Assembly (NCBI RefSeq): GCF_030704535.1
Contig: NC_081818.1
Coordinates: forward strand, 28,435,001-28,499,000
Length of the DNA stretch: 64,000 nucleotides
Direction: 5' to 3'
Source of the DNA: Vitis vinifera
Lineage: Eukaryota > Streptophyta > Magnoliopsida > Vitales > Vitaceae
In this document: positions 57,001 through 64,000 of the stretch, piece after piece
Numbering within the stretch: the first letter of the stretch is position 1
Layout of the letters: each line of letters begins with the position of its first letter
The notes under the pieces: generated by a model
Told to the model about the DNA's origin: nothing
What the model saw: only the letters and a program-made list of their open reading frames with translations
Database searches by the model: none
Made by a program: the position numbers and the translations under genes

Positions 57001-58560
57001 AAAGCTGTTGGCCACCTTCAGTTGGACACGTTGTCACGGCGACGTAACCGAGAGAAAGAAAATATGTCGACATGCAAGAAATCTCATACGTCAGATGGTA
57101 TGCGTCCACGCAGCCCTGATATGCGCCACTTCACCGACACGTTGCACAATTCGACACGTGTGATTTACCCTTGTCTGCCAGGTTTTCTGATGGATTATCA
57201 CAATGTTGGAGAAGCTCTAATTATTATTATGAAATATGAAAGAGTTCCAATCTATGGTCAAAAGTGACCTTCGCATTAGCTAAATTTAGAGTTCCTATCC
57301 AAAAAGAATTCAAGATTCTGGTAAGCTTTAAGTCAAGTTGCATCAAATGAAAACTACTGAAAACCAGCCCATGAGTCTTGATCCGTCTCATGGTCCTTGC
57401 GTAACTCACGAAATGACTGAGATCCATATCACTTCAAATGTTGAAAGCAGAAGCTCAATCATCCAAAGCATGAAGACTTTGAAAACGATGGAACTTAAGA
57501 TAAACTCAAACTTTAGAGTAAACCCATGCAAGAAGATAAGAGGAAGAAAACAAAACTTTGTTCAAGCTTGTGTGGAGTGCGTGTGGGGAGTGAGAAACAT
57601 CCGAGTTGGACAAAGGCAATGTGCTGAAGCTTGTGTCAGGTGTGTGCTCAAGCAGAGAAAATCCAAGTTGAATAGAGACAGTCTTCCGAAGCTCTGTGCC
57701 AAGCATGTGTTTTAAGTGTGTCTATGACAGAGAGAGTTGAGGTAGAATTAAATAGAAGAAACCCAGACCCAAGGAGGATAATCTTGAAAAATCTTCAGGT
57801 TGGTCTGCATAAAATTGAATGTGACAGCACCATTATCGGGCTATCAATTATTCTTAAATTAATACATACATGTTGCTGTTTCTTTATCCTATAAACTTTT
57901 CAATTCTTTCACCTCCTCGTTTCAATGGCTTCAAAAGATTGGATATTAACACCAAAGTGGTACCATTCACTTCCGAAAGGTAAGCAACCAATGCATCCAA
58001 TTAGTGTGGTGGTATCATGAGATGGATATCACTTTCTTCTCTGCCACCCACTACCACTGAAAATGTTATTATAACCGGGAAACCATGGCTACCCTCAAAC
58101 TCAAGTCCTTTTTTTTTGCTCAAGTGGCATGTAATGGTTGGACAGTGGCATGTAATGGTTGGACAGTGGCCTGAGGACAAGGGCTGTGATGATGGGAGGA
58201 TCTTAGTTGACACACAGGCATGGAACACAAAAGAGACATGAGTGCATTGCAATGTTTAGGTTAGAATCTCTGTCCCATGCCAATAATGGAACAGTGTTGT
58301 CTACACTATATTTGGGTCTTATCACAAACATGCACTGCATGGAGCAAAGTAGATATTATGGCTTGGGTGGCCTACTCTCATTGGCATCCGCGTATATACA
58401 TTCTTATTCTTTTTGAACAGTGCAGTGGTGTTTGCAGTTTTGTTTGTGGAAGTATGGAGTTGGTGTGGAAGCCCATACACCTGAAAATTGACCATTTGGT
58501 GAAATATCTAGATCCTCTATGGACGTACGCTATTTTTCCTTCCTTAGAATAATATTTGTT
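57000..58560. other. intergenic, no supported gene
   Basis: A 125-codon open frame at 57338-57715 lacks family similarity and has loosely repeated text (AAGCTTGTGTGGAGTG, GAAGCTTGTGTCAGGTG), so I do not call it. A tandem pair of 21 bp (AGTGGCATGTAATGGTTGGAC) lies at 58123-58165. Confidence 0.5.
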
Positions 58561-58564
58561 TTCA

Positions 58565-58840
58565 GATCAGGAAACATGTTTTAGATTTTTTTTTTTTTTT
58601 TGTTGACAAAAACAGTTTTTTACAATAGGATGTTTCTCTGAAAATATATTTTAATTATTTTCTAAAATTGTTTTAAAAATTAATTACATAAAATATAAAA
58701 AAATAAGTGAGAATAAAGAATTGCATATAAAATTTACTTTTAAAAATCATTTGAAAATAACTTTTGTTCTAAAAAAACATTTGAAAAATGTGTTTAAAAA
58801 CTATTTTTTGATAATTGTTTTAGGAACATTCCCAAATGAC
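58565..58840. mobile_element. MITE-like AT-rich repeat
   Basis: The ends GATCAGGAAACATGTTTTAGA and the reverse complement of GTTTTAGGAACATTCCCAAA pair imperfectly, and the interior (AAAACAGTTTTTTACAATAGG, TTTGAAAAATGTGTTTAAAAAC) resembles the MITE-like text at 34590. No coding. Confidence 0.4.
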
Positions 58841-60740
58841 CAATAATGTTGGAGTTGAAAAGGGGAGGTTTGCCTATTTCTAAAATAAAATCCAATGAAG
58901 CTTGATCTAATCATAAAACCCAGAATATACTGGATGCCAAAGGAATGTTGTTACGTACTTTTTTTTAGTACTCATGTTCCTTTTTCTTCTTCTCTTCTTT
59001 TGAGGAAAAAAAAGATTAGGGAAATTCTCTTCACACTTGGTGAGATAAAAGAAGCCATTGACTGAAGGTAATATTCGAAAATCTGTGCAGGCTTCCCATC
59101 TGATACCAACTCTACCCAACAATGAATTTTGGTGGGTGGTTCTTAGCCTTTGAATTGACACATATAGACAACAAGAGGCATACACGAAACGGAGTTAGAG
59201 TAAGGAAATGCAGGTAAGCCCTATCAAAATAGCAGAATTAAATGGATGGAAGTGAGGGAAGAGAGGATTTGATTAATTACCTGCAACCACCCAATGACAA
59301 TGATCAAGAAAATTTAGAATCAATAGCAGATCTGGGTCCATTAAAGCTCATCCAATAATGTGAAAGAGAAACGTGAGAAATGAAAAAAGGAGAAATGTTG
59401 TGGAGGATCAGGAGAATAAGATCTATATTAAGGCCTAACGGTTGTTGAGCATTATAAGGATAGAGTTTGAAGCGTAATGGAAAGTTTCAAACTTTATCCG
59501 CAATTCATCCAAACTGTCCCCTTTTTTTCAGTGGAATGAGAGGCCTTTCTACTTTGTGAGATCCCCATGGGCCTGTCATGACTCTTTCGTCGTATAAATT
59601 AGCCTCCTCCTGGAGTCTGTCAAACCCGTAATCGCTGCGTTAGGACTCAAATTTACTGCATCGCATTATCTTAATGATTCTCACACTAACCTCTCTTTGA
59701 TTATCATGGGGTATCGGCATTCGGCACCAGTTTTGTAGGAATTTGGGCAGCGGTCTCGGCTGGTTCGACCATGACTGATAATCTGATAGTATTAGAAGGT
59801 GACCCGAATCATGCTGGGAAATAACTTGATTATATCTGGAAACCTATCTTTTAATATGATTAATATGAATTCAATTATTATAATTTGATCAAATCATGGT
59901 AGGAAGGCAATGCGTAAGAATGATCGACACAAGTTGCATTTGAGGACGCGACTAAGACGATGGACTTGACGCTCGACCTACTCAAATGTGAAGTTAATTT
60001 GGTCTAGGTCGAACAAATCATAGCAAGAAGGAATCGATGAATCAAAGAAATATTTTATTGACGTTCCGTTGAGGGAATACATGCATTAATTGTATAATCC
60101 GGACAAAGAATGCAACCACCCATCTTATATAAATATGATACCTGTAAATGAGTAATCCCCAAGACGTAACAGAGCCGTGAAGATATTTGAAGGGGTGATT
60201 GGATGTTTCTAAAGATTACGATATAAGAATTAAAACCCGGAGGTAGATACTAAGCTAATTTATAATCTATTGTATAAGATAAAAGTACACAAATTAAGAC
60301 TTATTTTTCATTCTCACCTCTAGCAACCCAAAATCCAATCTTATGAATTCCCTAAAATTCAATTTTATAAATTCTTTCTTAAAAGATCGGGAATAATAAA
60401 GCAAGTTGATTGATTCTTTTAAAGTGTCCCATCAAAAGTATATAACATAGTTAGGTATGATATCAATTTTTTTAAAGAGTTCGAAAACCAAATTTAAAAA
60501 AATAAAATAAAATACTAACTTTCCAAAAATTAATTAAGAAAATAATTTTCTTAAAAATAAAATCTTAAAGCCGTAAAAAAAATTAATGAAAAAAAATTTG
60601 TCTTTAACAATTATTTTAAAACTTATTTGTGGCAGTATGATTGAATGAACAATAATATAGAATCTTCAATGGAGCATGAAAAGGTTCCTATAAGGTAAGG
60701 GTAGGTGAAAACAAAGAAGTGGTATTAGGCCTAAAATCAC
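58841..60740. other. intergenic, no supported gene
   Basis: No gene recognised. An open stretch on the minus strand at 58907-59185 has no known motif. 59700-60100 has moderately GC-rich unique-looking sequence; 60330-60620 is AT-rich. Confidence 0.45.
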
Positions 60741-60749
60741 CCTACTAAG

Positions 60750-61110
60750 AGTAAATCATTGTAATGTTGTGTGTATTCGGTCTATTTTTTGTTAATTGCT
60801 TTCATGAACGGGGATGTTGTTTGATCTTATAAGCCCATCAACAACTTGCAATCTTCTTGTCATGTGGCATCGGAATTAGATCCCAATTTTTGGTCTTAAT
60901 TAGTGCATCAAACTCCTTTCGTATAGCTTGTTGGTAATGTGCGATCTACAAAGCATCATGGGCATTAGACAGTTCTATTTGTGCAAAATCAATAGCCATA
61001 TACACCTTGGGTTTATGAGCCCCTCCCTACCTTTGACCTGATTATCATAGGATGCACATTTCCAGCAGTAGTAGGACTAGAATGGTTCTCTTTTATTGGT
61101 TCAAAACAAA
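60750..61110 (-). mobile_element. old Copia pol fragment (fossil)
   Basis: On the minus strand, about 60800-60980 reads like the start of the Copia reverse transcriptase region (KEFDALIKTKNWDLIP, then WAYKIK). It is broken and old, with no LTRs identified. Confidence 0.6.
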
Positions 61111-61870
61111 AACTAGAGATGGGTCTGTTGTTGAATCACTTTCAGTTGATGATCGAATAGAGCTAGACACATCTCCATAAGATCGAACGAGTGAGGAGGG
61201 TAAGTCTAATTTCTGTTATATGTCTGTGTTGTCTTTCAATTAGGTCATTCTGCTAAGATAAGTGAGGAGAAGACAACCTTCTCTCGACACCCTTTTGTTG
61301 TTACCTCGCGTCTTTGGTGATCCAGGTAGTTGACAGATGGACAGACACACGATCTCAATTCATAAAGGTTCTTGATTCAGCCGTTGTACCTACAAAAGAC
61401 GTCCGAACAGGGTGTCCGGACGCACCCTCCGATGGTTTTGTTAGCCATAGTTAGAGAGGGAGATATAGATCAGTTAACCTTTTACTAGGTATCGGGTCCT
61501 TACCTTCCTCTTCGTGTGAAGGTATATATATATAGTGCCAGGGACACTGTTTCTCTCATTAATGGTGAGGAGATATTTTATGTTGTTATGATGACATGAG
61601 GTGGCAGCATGGTTATCGCCACCCTACGGGCGGCTGTCAGAAACCATGGTAGGTGATGCTGCTGTCAAAGATCGTGGGAAGTGATCATATCGAATGGCCA
61701 TGGGAAGTGACTTGTTGTCACCTCAACCCGTCCTTTCACTCTGCAGGTGATGGGACGCGGGCCATGGCTGGTTGTCGTGATAGCATGTAAGACTTGCTAT
61801 ACTTTAGTCAATGATCCGGACAATCTTATCCGGATAGCCCGTGTTGGTTATTCGGATGTATTGTGGAGCG
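61110..61870. other. unassigned, possibly retroelement LTR sequence
   Basis: GC-richer than its surroundings, with a TATATATATA tract near 61524 and many TCCGGA-type words that continue to 62050. It may be LTR or untranslated sequence of the neighbouring Gypsy element, but no repeat ends were found. Confidence 0.35.
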
Positions 61871-64000
61871 GATGCATTTATGGAATCCGTCTGGATGCCT
61901 GTGCTTTGTAAACGTCGTTTGATCTTCCTTGACGTGGTCCGGATAAGAGAAGCTGAAACGCCGCTTGTACTTCCTTGAGGCAGTCCGGATAGGAGAAGCG
62001 CATCATGCGTATCCTAAGGGGAATCCGGATGATGCTGGTCCGGATGATAACACGTGCCACGTGTCACTGTGAGCTGCGTGCCACGTGTTTCCCAGAGGCC
62101 TCGTATTCTGCTTCATTGTTAGACGTGGAGAATCCCAGCCGGATGGCTTGCTCCAGATGTTCCCCAGTTGGGGACTGTAGTAAGAGCCCAACTCCAGAGC
62201 CTGATGAGCGTGAGGCTCCGTCAACTCGTAGAGTCCACCACTCCTGTTTACTTGATTCGTGGTGCTGGTTGGGTCTTCGTGAATATTCGAGCACGAAGTC
62301 GGCCATACTTGGCCTTTTTTGGATAATCTGGGTTGGAATTCGATTCCAAATTCGCTCAATTCGATGGCCCATTGTAGCATTCGCCCAGTTAAATCTGGTT
62401 TGTGCAGAATGTTACGAAGGGGTTGGTCGGTCAGTACAATCACTGGGTGGGCTTGAAAATAGGGGCGGAGCTTTTGGGCAGCACTTCGAAGAGCTAAGGC
62501 TGTTAGCTCCATTTTTGAATATCTGGTTTCTACGTCTGCCAATGCCCTGCTGACATAGTAGATGGGCTTCTGCTCATTGGGTGATAGGCAGCGGAATAGA
62601 ACGGCACTGATTGCCCATTCTGACACTGCCAGATACATGTACAATTTCTCTTTTGGGATGAGGCTGCTCAAGATGGGTGGTTGCATAAGACAATGCTTAA
62701 TCCTTTCCAAAGCGCTTTGGCAACTGTCCGTCCACCCATGCGCTCCAGCTTTTCGTATTGCCAAGAAGAAGGGTCGCAACTCATCGATAAAGCGGGCTAT
62801 GAAACGTCCTAACGCAACGAGCTTGCCTGTGAGACGTTGTATCTCCTTCTTGTTCCTGGGAGGAGGTGTTTCCATAACTGCCTTGACTTGATCCGGGCTG
62901 ACTTCTATGCCCCTTTGGCTGACCATAAATCCTAGAAATTTGCCAGCACTTACGCCAAAGGCGCATTTAGAAGGATTTAGCTTCATGCCATACCTTCGTA
63001 AGAGGTGAAAAACTTCTTGCAAATGAAGGATATGCTGTTCTTGAGTTTTGCTTTTAACCACGATATCGTCAATATATACCTCTACTGAGTGGCCTATCAT
63101 AGGTTTGAAGATTTTAGTCATCAATCTTTGATAAGTGGCGCCAGCATTTTTGAGTCCGAATGGCATGACTTTATAGCAATAGAGGTCGTGTGGCGTTATG
63201 AATGCTGTTTTTTCTTCGTCATCCGGGGACATGGGGATTTGATGATATCCGGAGAAGGCATCCAAGAAAGAGAGCATCCCTTGCCCGGAAGTGGAATCCA
63301 CAATCTGATCTATTCGTGACAAGGGAAAACTGTCTTTTGGACACGCATTGTTGAGATTGGTGTAATCTACACAAACTCGTCATTTTCCTTCTTTTTTGGG
63401 TACCACGACTACGTTTGCCAACCAATCCGGATAAGAAACTTCTCTGATGAATCCGGCTTTGAGCAATTTGTCAATCTCATTCCGGATGATTTTTTGCCTC
63501 TCCGGGTGAAAGCGCCTAATCCTCTGCCGGACGGGTCTGGCAGTTGAAAAGACGTTAAACTTGTGAGAGGCAATAGAGGGATGAATTCCCTTCATATCCG
63601 AATGTGCCCACGCGAAGATGTCATGGTTCTGTCTGAGGATATTTTGCATGCCCTGAGTTTCTTCTTGTGTCATGAGGGAACTGATGTTCGTGAGGTGATC
63701 GCTTTCCTCCGAAATTTGGATTGTTTGTAAGGGATCTACTGCCGGGGGATCTTTGTCCGCCGGACCCAATAATTGCTATTGGTCGTGTGCAATGCTGGGT
63801 TCAGGGGGAGATGCATCCTCCTGGTTAGCCCCTGCTTCACGTGCTATCTGATAGCACTGGCGAGCGACTAATTGGCTGCCATATAGGTTGATTTGACCAT
63901 CGTTGGTAAGAAAACTTACCATTTGATGGTATGTAGAGGGGATAGCTTTCATGTAGTGGAGCCATGCGCGCCCCAAAATGACATTGAAGGGTGATAGCTC
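61870..64000 (-). mobile_element. broken Ty3/Gypsy (Tat-like) element, cut by the window edge (fossil)
   Basis: On the minus strand from right to left: a protease-adjacent region (63776-63976, LGRAWLHYMKAIPSTYHQ-like text), the reverse transcriptase N-terminal part (63380-63769; PVRQRIRRFHPERQ), the reverse transcriptase core with YIDD (about 62.7-63.3 kb), an RNase H region (about 62.4-62.65 kb; YYVSRAL, ETRYSKME), and a second RNase H of the archaeal type (about 62.1-62.3 kb; VDGASRSSGSG, NNEAEYEA). The extra RNase H points to the Tat clade. The element is incomplete here, with several breaks; no LTR is seen. It is older than the two Copia elements. Confidence 0.88.

Noticed and set aside
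57338-57715. 125-codon frame upstream of the NPF gene
   Set aside because: No known motif, loosely repeated DNA, no clear promoter; treated as chance.
58907-59185. 92-codon minus-strand frame
   Set aside because: Passes through a Lys/Arg-rich low-complexity stretch and has no family similarity.
62005-62553. Plus-strand open frame of 182 codons
   Set aside because: Lies opposite the Gypsy RNase H region and is its shadow.
1-64000. tRNA, rRNA or other structural RNA genes
   Set aside because: None recognised; Met-tRNA-like words are only retroelement primer sites.

Overview
This is a plant nuclear window: AT-rich, dominated by retrotransposons, with spliced or intronless eukaryotic genes. 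LTR ends, Met-tRNA-type primer sites and gene styles fit a woody dicot, and grapevine (Vitis) is my best guess from memory of these repeat families; this is inference and was not searched. Only six host genes look intact or nearly so: five secreted matrix metalloproteinases (MMPs) and one NRT1/PTR-family transporter.

The first 53 kb is an MMP duplication cluster with two subfamilies. Subfamily A lies on the plus strand: MMP-A1 (3408-4373), a broken 5' end (6273-6400), MMP-A2 (9709-10668), MMP-A3 (12966-13913) and a 3' tail relic (34457-34524). Subfamily B has copies in both orientations: MMP-B1 (minus, 21385-22296), MMP-B2 (plus, 37673-38584), pseudogene MMP-B3 (plus, 42107-43011) and half-gene MMP-B4 (minus, 44418-44730). 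All are intronless. The intact ones encode a signal peptide, a prodomain with a cysteine switch, and a zinc catalytic domain; they have no hemopexin domain and no C-terminal anchor. Each subfamily has its own conserved promoter module with a TATA box 52-67 bp before the ATG. Extra promoter modules without a gene show that more copies once existed. The B copies sit in 3-4 kb duplicated blocks arranged in inverted orientation.

The cluster has been invaded repeatedly. A young Copia element (24979-34301, minus) carries a nested 3.1 kb TG...CA insertion (29960-33092), read here as a solo Gypsy LTR, which contains a captured piece of a host Sec61-beta gene. A second Copia element (47932-52926, plus) has near-identical LTRs and a perfect 5-bp target duplication. 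Older Copia pieces lie near 8.7-9.0, 14.9-16.1, 36.4-36.9, 40.4-41.3, 43.9-44.3 and 60.8-61.1 kb. DNA transposons include a foldback element (10911-12131) whose empty site is preserved beside MMP-A3, two elements with long terminal inverted repeats (17371-18486 and 46892-47900), and a probable hAT-like insertion (7263-8277).

From 54.1 to 56.8 kb lies a complete four-exon NPF5-like transporter gene on the minus strand (533 aa). The rest is gene-poor, ending in a broken Ty3/Gypsy (Tat-like) element that runs off the right edge.

The most unusual observations are the Sec61-beta capture inside an LTR, the MMP duplicon with orphan promoters, the MMP-A2/A3 homogenised tract, and an exon-like 185 bp element that recurs beside the MMP copies.
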